From contig NZ_CP113361.1 in NCBI RefSeq assembly GCF_026684035.1, positions 1,426,001 to 1,490,000 on the forward strand: a DNA stretch of 64,000 nucleotides. Direction: 5' to 3'. This DNA comes from Methanogenium organophilum (GTDB taxonomy: Archaea; Halobacteriota; Methanomicrobia; Methanomicrobiales; Methanomicrobiaceae). Below are positions 1 through 7,962 of the stretch, one piece after another (within the stretch, counting starts at the first letter, position 1; the number at the start of each line of letters is the position of its first letter). A program made the translations under genes and the position numbers. Under the pieces are notes generated by a model, which saw only the letters and a program-made list of their open reading frames with translations, made no database searches and was not told the origin of the DNA.

Positions 1-539
1 ACGATCGGCCATTGTGCAGCATAATTGGGGGCGATATCAAGCAGGAGTACGTAGATGATTCCTCCAATGAGGACGGGGGTAACAAAGAGCTCCTCTGAGG
101 CAATAACCATCGGTGGCCGGCCGGTGAGAAGGTCCCGGAGAATACCACCCGTGCAGGCGGTGACAAATCCCATGATCACCGCAACTTCACCCGTGTGGCC
201 GAGCGCCAGTGTCTTGTTGATGGCAGCGACCGAGAAGAAGGCGACACCGATGGCATCCGCATAGATAAGCACCTTCCAGAGTTTTTTCCGGAAGAGCGGT
301 GCGAAGATGAATGCCACAAGGGATGCAAGAATGGCAAGCCAGACAACCGAGAAGTCTCCGACCCAGAAGACCGGGATATTGAGGATGATATCACGGACCG
401 TCCCTCCGCCGATAGCGGTCACTACACCGAGTACGAGAACAGTGAGGATGTTTGCATCCTGCCGGGTGCCCGCGATGACACCGGAGATGGCAAAGGCGGC
501 GACACCTACGACGATGATGATGACGGTTGGATCGATCAT
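1..539 (-). CDS. TRIC-type (UPF0126) cation channel family protein, partial
   Basis: The minus strand is open from an ATG at 539 to the window edge, giving about 179 residues; the C-terminus lies outside. The protein is strongly hydrophobic and shows the two-fold repeat of the UPF0126/TRIC family: a glycine-rich 'AIGGGTVRD' in the first half and 'CTGGILRDLLTGRPP' in the second, each after a pair of membrane segments. Members are about 200-210 residues, so little is missing. They are trimeric cation channels; some bacterial homologues have been linked to amino-acid transport. No Shine-Dalgarno sequence precedes the start. The family call is firm, the transported substrate unknown. Confidence 0.85.
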   Translation of the reverse strand, partial: MIDPTVIIIVVGVAAFAISGVIAGTRQDANILTVLVLGVVTAIGGGTVRDIILNIPVFWVGDFSVVWLAILASLVAFIFAPLFRKKLWKVLIYADAIGVAFFSVAAINKTLALGHTGEVAVIMGFVTACTGGILRDLLTGRPPMVIASEELFVTPVLIGGIIYVLLLDIAPNYAAQWPI

Positions 540-666
540 TTGGATACGAGAGATGGGATGTATGAGATATTAAGACGTGTGCGGACCGGCTGTCCGGATA
601 TTCCTCAAGGATGCCTGACCGGGTGGAAAAGAAACTTCAGGAGGTAAAGAAATCTCCTGTTATTCT

Positions 667-1560
667 TCAGAGATCATTATCGGGATAGAGTACCCAGACC
701 CCTCTCCCTTCTGTCAGCTTCAGATGGACGATGGCGGCAATGCCCGCGACAAGCCATGGGACAACGAAGAGAGTGTATCGTGTCAGCGGAGCTGCCTCAA
801 ATACCGGGAGGTAGATGAGAGGGCCTGCTATACTGTTGATAGACGCGTGGGCGAGCACTGCCGGCCAGAAGCTCCCGGCACGAAGTGTTAGCCATGCAAA
901 CACGCCGGATGTGCCGAGGGTGAAGAGGGGCATAAATACCAGACTGCCGATGAGTGGATAGCCGGGAAAGTTATACCCGCCGTAGATGATGGGAGCATGC
1001 CATATGCCCCAGAACAGTCCAAGGATCACGAGGCCTGCCACAACACCGTAGTGTGCAATCAGCCGGTTCTGTATCACACCTCGCCACCCGAGCTCCTCGC
1101 CAAAGGTGGCAATCGAGGTGATGGCGATCCCAACAACCGATGTGATGATGATCTGGGCAAGGAAGGCGGTAACTGAGATCTGCTGCCCGTCCCCGTTAGG
1201 GAGGGTGACTAACCCCGTTGCGCTGTCATAAAGCGTCTGTGTCATAACGCCTGTCGCAACAGCAGACCCGATCACAAGAATGGTGATCATAATCGGGACA
1301 AGAACGGCCGCCAGCAGGTAGCGTTTTTTGCCCACCGCAGTGAGGATTGGTCTTGCGCTTTGTCCTGTTCGGCGGAGGTACACAAATCCTGCGATGGCGG
1401 GGAAGAACATCAGGAAGGCGGCCATCAAAGTGAAATACGGACCGGTGATCCCGCCCATGAGAATGATGATCCCTTCCCATACGAATGAGATCAGGAGAAG
1501 CCCTCCCATCAGTATGAGAAGATTTCGGAGTTTATCATCCATTCCGGGCACCCCCAACAT
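667..1560 (-). CDS. CPBP (CAAX/Abi) family intramembrane metalloprotease
   Basis: A 297-residue polytopic membrane protein with the three conserved blocks of the CPBP family: motif 1 'EELGWRG' (paired Glu, then Arg), motif 2 'FWGIWHAPI' with its His, and motif 3 'LAHASINS' with a further His and Asn. These residues form the metal-binding active site of the Rce1-like glutamic/metalloproteases. The start overlaps the end of the upstream regulator by 26 bases, so the two are probably translationally coupled; an internal ATG at 1542 is an alternative start. The substrate is unknown. In bacteria such proteins process prenylated or bacteriocin-related peptides, but nothing nearby points to one. Confidence 0.85.
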   Translation of the reverse strand: MLGVPGMDDKLRNLLILMGGLLLISFVWEGIIILMGGITGPYFTLMAAFLMFFPAIAGFVYLRRTGQSARPILTAVGKKRYLLAAVLVPIMITILVIGSAVATGVMTQTLYDSATGLVTLPNGDGQQISVTAFLAQIIITSVVGIAITSIATFGEELGWRGVIQNRLIAHYGVVAGLVILGLFWGIWHAPIIYGGYNFPGYPLIGSLVFMPLFTLGTSGVFAWLTLRAGSFWPAVLAHASINSIAGPLIYLPVFEAAPLTRYTLFVVPWLVAGIAAIVHLKLTEGRGVWVLYPDNDL

Positions 1561-2044
1561 CGGTGAGGCGCTCCAGCATATCGGTGATTATTCCATCGAT
1601 TTCCTTCATATCGTCATACATCCCCTGCAGGATGGCAATTCTCTCCTCCAGTTCCTCCGGCATATCTTCCGTCTGATAGCGTTCAATAATTGTTGGAATT
1701 TCCTTCATCACCACCCGTGTCTGTGTATGGCGAAGCTGTTCCAGCTGGCGCATGAAGGTTGCAACGAGATCCTTTTGTGCATAGAGATAGATCTTTCGCG
1801 TCCCGGGCCGTGTCCGTTTCACTATGCGCTGCGTCCGTTCGAGCATCTGGCATTTGTTGCTGACAGAGGCGAGCGAATACCCCGCCTCCTCCGCGAGATC
1901 AGCCATTGCCATCTCCCCCGGCTCGATGAACAGGCGTGCCATAAGCCATGAGGAAAGAGCGTCATGTTCAGTTGCCCCCGCAATCCCTGTCTGGAACATC
2001 CGTATAAACTCATCCTCAAGTGCCATTATTGACGGTTGTTTCAT
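1535..2044 (-). CDS. GbsR/MarR-type winged-helix transcriptional regulator
   Basis: A 169-residue protein. Residues ~25-85 form a winged HTH: a helix with 'LFIEPGEMAMADLAEEAG', a recognition helix 'SLASVSNKCQMLE', and a basic wing 'IVKRTRPGTRKIYLYA'. The acidic helical C-terminus (~95-165) looks like a dimerisation coiled coil. Order and length fit GbsR-type regulators, a MarR subfamily. It lies directly upstream of, and overlaps, the CPBP protease gene, which it may control. A dyad at 2049-2080 brackets its own TATA-like box and could be an autoregulatory operator. The effector is unknown. Confidence 0.8.
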   Translation of the reverse strand: MKQPSIMALEDEFIRMFQTGIAGATEHDALSSWLMARLFIEPGEMAMADLAEEAGYSLASVSNKCQMLERTQRIVKRTRPGTRKIYLYAQKDLVATFMRQLEQLRHTQTRVVMKEIPTIIERYQTEDMPEELEERIAILQGMYDDMKEIDGIITDMLERLTDVGGARNG

Positions 2045-2048
2045 ATTT

Positions 2049-2080
2049 ACACCATATTTACTATTTATTAAAAATGGTGT
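2049..2080 (-). promoter_or_regulatory. TATA-like box flanked by a 7-bp dyad upstream of the GbsR-type gene
   Basis: The perfect arms ACACCAT (2049-2055) and ATGGTGT (2074-2080) are separated by 18 AT-rich bases. The spacer holds a TATA-like stretch (TTTAATAAATA on the minus strand) about 25 bases from the ATG at 2044, so the transcript would have almost no leader. Placement around the TATA box is what an autorepressor operator would look like; binding is inferred. Confidence 0.45.
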
Positions 2081-2089
2081 GATTTATCC

Positions 2090-2459
2090 GTATAATAGTT
2101 TCGCCCATCTTTGTTTGATGTCAGTGGTGGGCACAGTTTGCCTCTGATTTTCTGAACAGAAAAAAATAATCGGGTAATATCTCCTATCGGTGTATAGGAG
2201 GGGTGAATGGTTTTACCTCCCCGGGCATTTCATCATATGCATGCTGACAGATGTCATGCCGGAAAATCAATGACGCAAACAGGATCTCCATAACGGGACC
2301 CTGGGTACCAGTGTTTTATTGTCATTCCTGCCGTGATGATAGGGATTTTGCAGCAGATGTTCACCTTTGACATGCAGCCAACATCGTTCCGTGAGTGTAT
2401 GTGCGAACAATTTCGAAGTCAAAGGCAGGATTATATTCAAATCCTGCTTATTAGTGGAT
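2090..2459. other. Intergenic region between divergent genes
   Basis: No convincing gene is seen. The stretch holds a perfect 7-bp hairpin (CTCCTAT/ATAGGAG, loop of 6) at 2181-2200 and, at about 2431-2437, an AT-rich TATA-like box (TTATATT) roughly 25 bases before the SIMPL gene start. Short open frames here lack ribosome sites and protein-like composition. Confidence 0.4.
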
Positions 2460-3203
2460 ATGAAAGATATGGCAACGAAACTGAAATGGTTCGGTATCAC
2501 TCTGCTTGTGGTATGCTGCCTCGTACTCCCGGCGGCTGCTGCAGACAGCGTGGACGTCCCGACGATCACGGTCTCCGGCACCGGCTCGGTTACGACGACC
2601 CCTGATGAGGTCATCATCTCCGTCGGCGTCGAGACGACCCATACCGATCCGATCACGGCCCAGCAGGAAAATGCACAGAAGACCGGTGCTGTCATCGATG
2701 CCCTGAAGGGGCTTGGCATTGCATCAGAGGATATTAAGACCTCGGGGTATTACATGTATTCCCGCACGCCCGATGATGACAGCATCTTCTCCGGCAGCAA
2801 GGAAGTGTATGTGGTCACGAACACGGTGACCATCACGTATAATGATGTCAGCCGTGCGGGTGAGATCATCGATACGGCGGTGATGAGTGGCGCAAACAAT
2901 GTAAACTCCGTCCGGTTTACCATCAGTGACGAGAAGGCGCAGTCCCTGCGTGCAAAGGCACTCATAGCAGCGGTTGCACAGGCTAAAAGCGACGCTAACA
3001 CCCTCGCAGGCGCCCTTGGCGTGACCATCACCGGCGTGCAGGATGCTACCACCTACGGCAGTTCGACCCCGATGGTCTATGCAAACGATCTCGCGAGCGG
3101 AGCGATGATGGAGAAGGCCGTAGCATCCGTCCCGACACCCATCGAGGCGGGCACCCTCGATGTCACGGCCACCGTGAACATCGTGTATGCGATCCAGAAC
3201 TGA
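2460..3203 (+). CDS. Secreted SIMPL (DUF541) domain protein
   Basis: A 247-residue exported protein: basic start, hydrophobic core and 'LPAAAA' signal-peptide end, then a mature chain opening 'VPTITVSGTGSVTTTPDE', the hallmark first strand of SIMPL/DUF541 proteins (BP26, YggE). The rest alternates strands and helices with the family's 'AQSDANTLAGALGV'-like helix near the C-terminus. The frame opens further upstream (2367), but the signal peptide fixes the start at ATG 2460 or 2469; I chose 2460. A TATA-like box about 25 bases upstream suggests a leaderless transcript. Bacterial homologues form ring oligomers or affect stress resistance; the archaeal function is unknown. It stands alone. Confidence 0.85.
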   Translation: MKDMATKLKWFGITLLVVCCLVLPAAAADSVDVPTITVSGTGSVTTTPDEVIISVGVETTHTDPITAQQENAQKTGAVIDALKGLGIASEDIKTSGYYMYSRTPDDDSIFSGSKEVYVVTNTVTITYNDVSRAGEIIDTAVMSGANNVNSVRFTISDEKAQSLRAKALIAAVAQAKSDANTLAGALGVTITGVQDATTYGSSTPMVYANDLASGAMMEKAVASVPTPIEAGTLDVTATVNIVYAIQN

Positions 3204-3408
3204 TGGAACAAACCCCGGCATCCTCTCCCTCCTTCTTTTTCTGCGGCAGGGTGCCTTTGTAGTCGCGAAACCGGCCTGCATCCGGAACACTTTGTCAGCA
3301 ATATTAGCTTATTCCCATTTCTGAATTTTCCGAAGATAACAGCCCTGCGCTGTTTTTTCAGTTTCATCCTTCGATAGGAAGATATGTACAAAGAACAATT
3401 GATTCGCA

Positions 3409-4212
3409 ATGAATCCCAGACATCCCGGATATTTTTCACTGAAAGATTTTGATGTCTTCTGTCATCTGCCGGAGCCAAACGAATATGAAAAACGGTTTCT
3501 TGCAGAGCAGTCTGAGCAGTTCTTGGATGAAAAAATCAAACCACTATACACGGTTATGCGGGATGAACTGGGTTTTTCCACGTCCCGAATCGGATATGAT
3601 AACCGGGACTTCAGCTATGTACACCTTGCATTCTTTGACACACCACAAGAAGAGAAGGATACATTCCTGAACATCTTCATCGGCAAGCGAAATGTACAGA
3701 TTCTGACCAATACCGAATACCCGTCAAGCATCGGGGCGTTCTACCACAATCTGGAGGAGAATCCGGAAGAGTTCGATGCGCTTGTTGCTGCCCTTCCGGA
3801 GGACCGGCGTTTCTCATCCCGCCTGTATACGAAGATCCCCCTCGGGCCGGTCGGATGGGATGAATATTACTTCCAGCTGGTTGTGAAGTTCAGCCAGAGA
3901 CAAACGTCTGCTGCCTCTATTATGAAACGCATCGACGGGGTACGGACCGGGTTTGATAAGGCGATGCGCAAAGGGCTGACCACGATGGAAATCGATCCAC
4001 GGTACGGCGAGGAAGCGACCGCCTATTACAAATCGTTTTACCAGGGCAGGAATGCGAAGAAGACACCGGAGCCTGATGCCTTCATGACACTCCGGTTTGA
4101 GTATCTGATTCCTCTCTCTGATATGCTGAACCGCAGCAGGGATGAAATTGCCGCTGAGTGGCTCCGGTGTGCAGCGCAGCTCAGGCCGTTTATTACGTTT
4201 GGGAACCAGTAG
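3409..4212 (+). CDS. Conserved-looking hypothetical cytoplasmic protein
   Basis: A 267-residue soluble protein with normal composition and codon use, no signal peptide, no membrane segment and no cysteine motif. It contains helical stretches rich in Phe/Tyr and charged residues, for example around 'EYEKRFLAEQSEQFLDEK', and a mid-section alternating short strands with 'LPEDRRFSSRLYTKIPLG'. I do not recognise the family. It is flanked by intergenic regions of about 200 bases on both sides, so it is probably monocistronic. The ATG at 3409 is the first available start; no strong Shine-Dalgarno is visible. Confidence 0.6.
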   Translation: MNPRHPGYFSLKDFDVFCHLPEPNEYEKRFLAEQSEQFLDEKIKPLYTVMRDELGFSTSRIGYDNRDFSYVHLAFFDTPQEEKDTFLNIFIGKRNVQILTNTEYPSSIGAFYHNLEENPEEFDALVAALPEDRRFSSRLYTKIPLGPVGWDEYYFQLVVKFSQRQTSAASIMKRIDGVRTGFDKAMRKGLTTMEIDPRYGEEATAYYKSFYQGRNAKKTPEPDAFMTLRFEYLIPLSDMLNRSRDEIAAEWLRCAAQLRPFITFGNQ

Positions 4213-4392
4213 ATAGCTAATTCTGCAACCAATATTGCCATTTTTTCCATAGTTGTTTTCAAGGTCAACAATCATCGCTTGAAATGCCCAAACCAGAAAA
4301 TACATCCAGAAATAAGCGTCAATACGGTATTAATTCCAGTAACGCTGGATAATGGATACACTAATTCACTGATTGGCGAATAGTATATCACC

Positions 4393-5373
4393 ATGGATAC
4401 CGATGAAGGGGGAATGGCAGATCCGGTAGCGCTAGGATGTATTGTCTCCGCGGTTGTCATCATCGCAGTCCTCATCATCACTCACGCACTCGTCAGGACG
4501 GACGGAGGGAACTTCCTCAATATCATCCGTGCGGACTACTGGGTGCCGAGTCTCTCGCTCTTCCAGTTCCTCGTCTGGACGATTGTTATCTCCTTTTCGT
4601 ATGTCTGGATCTCAGCCATTCGCATTTTCGATGGTCTCATCTTTGCAACCGAGATCCCGGCAAATCTTTACCTGCTGCTCGGCATCAGCGTGGCCGTACC
4701 CCTGATTAGTGTCGGCTACACAAAATCGGCATACAAACCCGAGACCCCCGCAAAACCGCCGGAGAAGCTTCCGCCATTTGGGATGATGCTGAAGCACAAG
4801 GGAAAGATTGCCCTGAACCGGTTCCAGATGTTTCTCTGGACCATCATCAGCGTTTTCCTCTATCTCTCGGTCGTCGTGGGGACGGTGACCGGTGTTGATG
4901 CCGCCGCCCTCTCCCTTCCGGATATCGATCCGACGCTTCTCTACCTGATGGGCCTCTCCCAGACAGGCTACCTCGGCGGACGGCTGGTGGGCGAGGAGAA
5001 ACCGCCCGCGAAGAAGAAACCGGAGGCAAAAGCCGCACCCGTTCCTTCGGTGGCATCGGTGGCCCCTCCCGAGCCGGAAACCGCAGTGGAGGAGCAGCCG
5101 GGCCGTCCCCGGAGGAGGATGCCGGAGAGTGTCCGTCGCTTTCTCGTGGATGACCAGGGTCACTCGCGTGTCGAGCAGGAAAGGCTGGAGATTGCCATCG
5201 ACAAAGCAGAGATCAAGGGGTTCTCCCGTTTTTACCTCGTCGGCGACGACTTTTATTATCTCATCGACCGGGGACAAATACGCGGTGCGGGAAAGGGGTC
5301 ACAGGTCGATATCATGCGTCACATCAGCGATGCAAAAGATGAGATCGGTGAGGCGGAGGTGCTGCAGGTATAA
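4393..5373 (+). CDS. Four-TM membrane protein with charged C-terminal cytoplasmic domain
   Basis: A 326-residue protein. Hydrophobic segments lie at about residues 10-35, 58-80, 92-112 and 145-165, followed by a fifth weaker one near 185-200. A Pro/Ala/Lys-rich linker ('PPAKKKPEAKAAPVPS') then leads to an acidic-basic C-terminal domain of about 90 residues with a predicted alpha/beta pattern ('FLVDDQGHSRVEQERLE'). I do not recognise the family. It sits 11 bases upstream of the methyltransferase gene, so the two are probably co-transcribed. The linker plus soluble tail suggests a membrane-anchored scaffold or sensor; this is inference. Confidence 0.6.
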   Translation: MDTDEGGMADPVALGCIVSAVVIIAVLIITHALVRTDGGNFLNIIRADYWVPSLSLFQFLVWTIVISFSYVWISAIRIFDGLIFATEIPANLYLLLGISVAVPLISVGYTKSAYKPETPAKPPEKLPPFGMMLKHKGKIALNRFQMFLWTIISVFLYLSVVVGTVTGVDAAALSLPDIDPTLLYLMGLSQTGYLGGRLVGEEKPPAKKKPEAKAAPVPSVASVAPPEPETAVEEQPGRPRRRMPESVRRFLVDDQGHSRVEQERLEIAIDKAEIKGFSRFYLVGDDFYYLIDRGQIRGAGKGSQVDIMRHISDAKDEIGEAEVLQV

Positions 5374-5384
5374 CAGGCGAGAAT

Positions 5385-6269
5385 GTGGAGGCGTCCTCCC
5401 TATTTACGGGCATGACGGAAGAGGAGTTGGTATTGGGAGATGTAGGAGCGACATCGCTTATCACCCTGTACTGCCATGCCATCGAGACCCGATCTGAAAA
5501 TCCCATTCTCTCCGACCCGAAATCCGTTGAAATCACGTCGGTGCTCAGTCCCGTCCTGGCCCGTTCCAGGGATCCGCTGGGGCGACGGCTTGCTGAAGGT
5601 ATCCTTGATCCGCTGCTGGTGGTGCATATCGCTCTCCGGGCCAGGCGATACGACCGGTATGTACGCGATTTCCTGAACCGGTTCCCGGAGGGCGTGGTGG
5701 TGGATATCGGATGCGGACTGAATGCCCGGTTTCTGCGCACGGACAACGGGATGGTGCACTTCTATGATCTAGACCTGCCGGACGTCATCACCCTGAAGAA
5801 ACGGTTTTTTCAGGAAACGGAGCGATATCACATGATTGCATCCTCTGTTCTTGATGACGTCTGGATGTCTGTTGTATCCGTTCGTCCGGGTCCGTTTCTT
5901 TTTCTTGCAGAAGGGGTGTTCATGTATCTCGAAGAGGAGGCGGTACGGTCTATGGTGCTTCGCCTCCGGGAACGGTTTCCGGACTGCGAACTGATCTGTG
6001 AGGTCGTGAATGCGCTCTGGGTCACACGACCCCTGAACCGGCTGGTGACATATAAGATGCAGCGGCGCCTCCGTCTCGGGAAGGATGCGGTCTTTCGCTT
6101 TGGCATCCGGCGCAGCGATGAAATGGAGACATGGCACCCGGGGATTCGGTTTCTTGATGAGTGGTCGTATTATGATTCCGGTGAGAAGATACCCGGCTGG
6201 CTGAAGTTCTTTGGCCGGCTTCGGCTGTTTCGCTACACCCAGTGGACGGTGCACTATCTGCTGGAGTGA
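5385..6269 (+). CDS. LCMT/TcmP-like class I SAM-dependent methyltransferase
   Basis: 294 residues. The N-terminal half has the family's 'GATSLITLYCHAIETRSENPILSDP' type opening, then motif I 'VVDIGCGLNARF', the acidic end of strand 2 'YDLDLPDVI', and the 'FLAEGVFMYLEEEAV' block typical of the leucine carboxyl methyltransferase/Ppm1/TcmP superfamily, which methylates small molecules or carboxylates. The start is a GTG at 5385; an ATG at 5412 is the alternative. The gene follows the preceding membrane-protein gene by 11 bases. The substrate cannot be read from the sequence; TcmP relatives act on polyketides, others on unknown metabolites. Confidence 0.8.
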   Translation: MEASSLFTGMTEEELVLGDVGATSLITLYCHAIETRSENPILSDPKSVEITSVLSPVLARSRDPLGRRLAEGILDPLLVVHIALRARRYDRYVRDFLNRFPEGVVVDIGCGLNARFLRTDNGMVHFYDLDLPDVITLKKRFFQETERYHMIASSVLDDVWMSVVSVRPGPFLFLAEGVFMYLEEEAVRSMVLRLRERFPDCELICEVVNALWVTRPLNRLVTYKMQRRLRLGKDAVFRFGIRRSDEMETWHPGIRFLDEWSYYDSGEKIPGWLKFFGRLRLFRYTQWTVHYLLE

Positions 6270-6609
6270 GTGGAAGGGTTGTCCCTCGCAGTCACAGAAC
6301 GTGAATTTGGTGGGAGAGGTGCATGTCTGATAATCTGCCGTGGTTTCCGGCAGATGTGATGATGGCCGGGAGATACATACGGGTTGTTCTGCCGATTGTA
6401 TACAATATTTTTCATAGTCGACCCGTATCTGGTGACACCTTCATGTGGCCTACGCACGTAGTTTTTGCCGGCTGTGGAGAATCACATGATTTAGCTAATC
6501 TTTCTGCACAAAGAAAATGAGGTATGTAATTATCTGCGAAGGCAGGACCTATATGAGACGTGGTCAGTTAGGACATTATGAGAGTTATCTGTACGAGTCG
6601 GTCCGAGCC
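6270..6609. other. Intergenic region, convergent genes
   Basis: 340 bases between two convergent genes. A 65-codon plus-strand frame at 6323-6520 is preceded by GGAGAGGTG four bases from its ATG, but its composition is not protein-like and it resembles nothing known to me. Nothing else is supported here. Confidence 0.4.
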
Positions 6610-7962
6610 TTATTTCTCTGGCCCACTATATTCATACCATATAATGGAGTATTGAACCTCTTCTCGAACTGATTCGCCGGATATTGCACAATACCATCTA
6701 CCGGGAACGATTCCTGAGCGAGAAGTTAAAGAGATTCTCACCCTGGCATCCATTATTTCATCATCACTATCAGTGAAACGGAAAAGCGTGCCTCCAGGGC
6801 AGATTAGTGTGCATGAGAGCGATTCGTTTATGTCCTCCCATGAAAAATCCAGGCAAATCTGTGTTGTGCCGGTGGAAACATCCAGTACATACCATGAACA
6901 TTCTCCCTCCCGCATCCAACCACTTTGTTCTCCTCTTGTCGTCGAGATATCTGCGGGGCATGATGCAACCTGCAGATCTCCATGTGGCCGGGATAAAATG
7001 GGTTGGTACAGGATCGAGGAGAGTTCAGACTGGTCGTCTTCAACCCATACGATACCTTCATCCAGAATGGCTGGTTTCATAGAGGCGTGCCACTTTCCAA
7101 TCCGCGTTGTTTTCGTCTCCAGGAGGTCACTGCAGATAATCCGCCCGTCTTCAGACCAGGCGACGATGTTATCGCTGATGATTGCACCGGAACGACATGC
7201 GGGCTCGGCCGTGAGGATTGACACGCCCTCTTCGTTTGATGCGAGATGAATCAACCCCCCATCCTCCCATACAACCCTCCCTCCGTCAATGCGGGGGCAA
7301 ACCGCTGCTGACGTGGTGTCGAGGACAAACTGCCTCCCCGACACCAGGTCTCGCGAGACGATTGAATACACATCCGGGTCGTTTTTTTCAACCCAGATTA
7401 CCGTGTTTCCTTCAATGTCGGGGGAGAAACAATCGGTGTTTCCAGTGGAAATGCCATAGGACTTGCCATCTTTTGTATTATACATCCAGACTCTGCGTTC
7501 ACCTTCAAATCCCTCTTCCCAGACAATGCGGTATTCACTCACACGTGGATTGTGCTGGAGGCCGTTTGTGTGGAGCGCTGAAACCGTTCCTGCAGAAAAA
7601 TTGTAGAAGATAATATCTGTTGTGGATCCTCGTTCCTCCTCCCAGACTGCGAGATCGCCGTCGATATCCGGGGAGCGGGCATTGGTCGCACGGGAGCGGA
7701 TGAGTGTCTTTGTCTGTGCTGTGGTGTTATATGAATAAACTGCGCAGGGAACCCCCGGGTAATACCCGGGGTCAGGAAAAGGGGGTGGTGGGGTACTTTC
7801 GATCCATAGAATGCGTTCTCCCCCGGCCGCTGGAGCGGATATGATATCATATGGGTGTGCTATCTGGAACGGTCCGTCTTCTCCAAAGGATATTGCTGTT
7901 GTGATTCCTGGTATGATGGCAGAGGCAACTACAAGGATTGCAAAGATTCTTGCAGTCTTCAC
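6610..7962 (-). CDS. Secreted TolB-like beta-propeller protein with C-terminal PPC-like domain
   Basis: 450 residues with a signal peptide (basic start, hydrophobic core, 'ITTAIS'). From residue ~45 to ~320 there are six or more propeller repeats of the form 'DGDLAVWEE', 'EYRIVWEE', 'GNTVIWVE', 'GGRVVWED', 'DNIVAWSE', 'DEGIVWVE', the signature of TolB-like/WD40-type blades in archaeal surface proteins. The last ~110 residues form a separate beta domain with an 'LDVSTGTTQICLDFSW' strand pair resembling a pre-peptidase C-terminal (PPC) domain. There is no C-terminal anchor. It overlaps the upstream propeller gene by 4 bases (ATGA), so they form one operon. Binding partner unknown. Confidence 0.75.
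   Translation of the reverse strand: MKTARIFAILVVASAIIPGITTAISFGEDGPFQIAHPYDIISAPAAGGERILWIESTPPPPFPDPGYYPGVPCAVYSYNTTAQTKTLIRSRATNARSPDIDGDLAVWEEERGSTTDIIFYNFSAGTVSALHTNGLQHNPRVSEYRIVWEEGFEGERRVWMYNTKDGKSYGISTGNTDCFSPDIEGNTVIWVEKNDPDVYSIVSRDLVSGRQFVLDTTSAAVCPRIDGGRVVWEDGGLIHLASNEEGVSILTAEPACRSGAIISDNIVAWSEDGRIICSDLLETKTTRIGKWHASMKPAILDEGIVWVEDDQSELSSILYQPILSRPHGDLQVASCPADISTTRGEQSGWMREGECSWYVLDVSTGTTQICLDFSWEDINESLSCTLICPGGTLFRFTDSDDEIMDARVRISLTSRSGIVPGRWYCAISGESVREEVQYSIIWYEYSGPEK

Noticed and set aside
6323-6520. 65-codon frame with GGAGAGGTG before its ATG
   Set aside because: The composition is not protein-like and it overlaps a similar opposite-strand frame; one good ribosome site alone is not enough.
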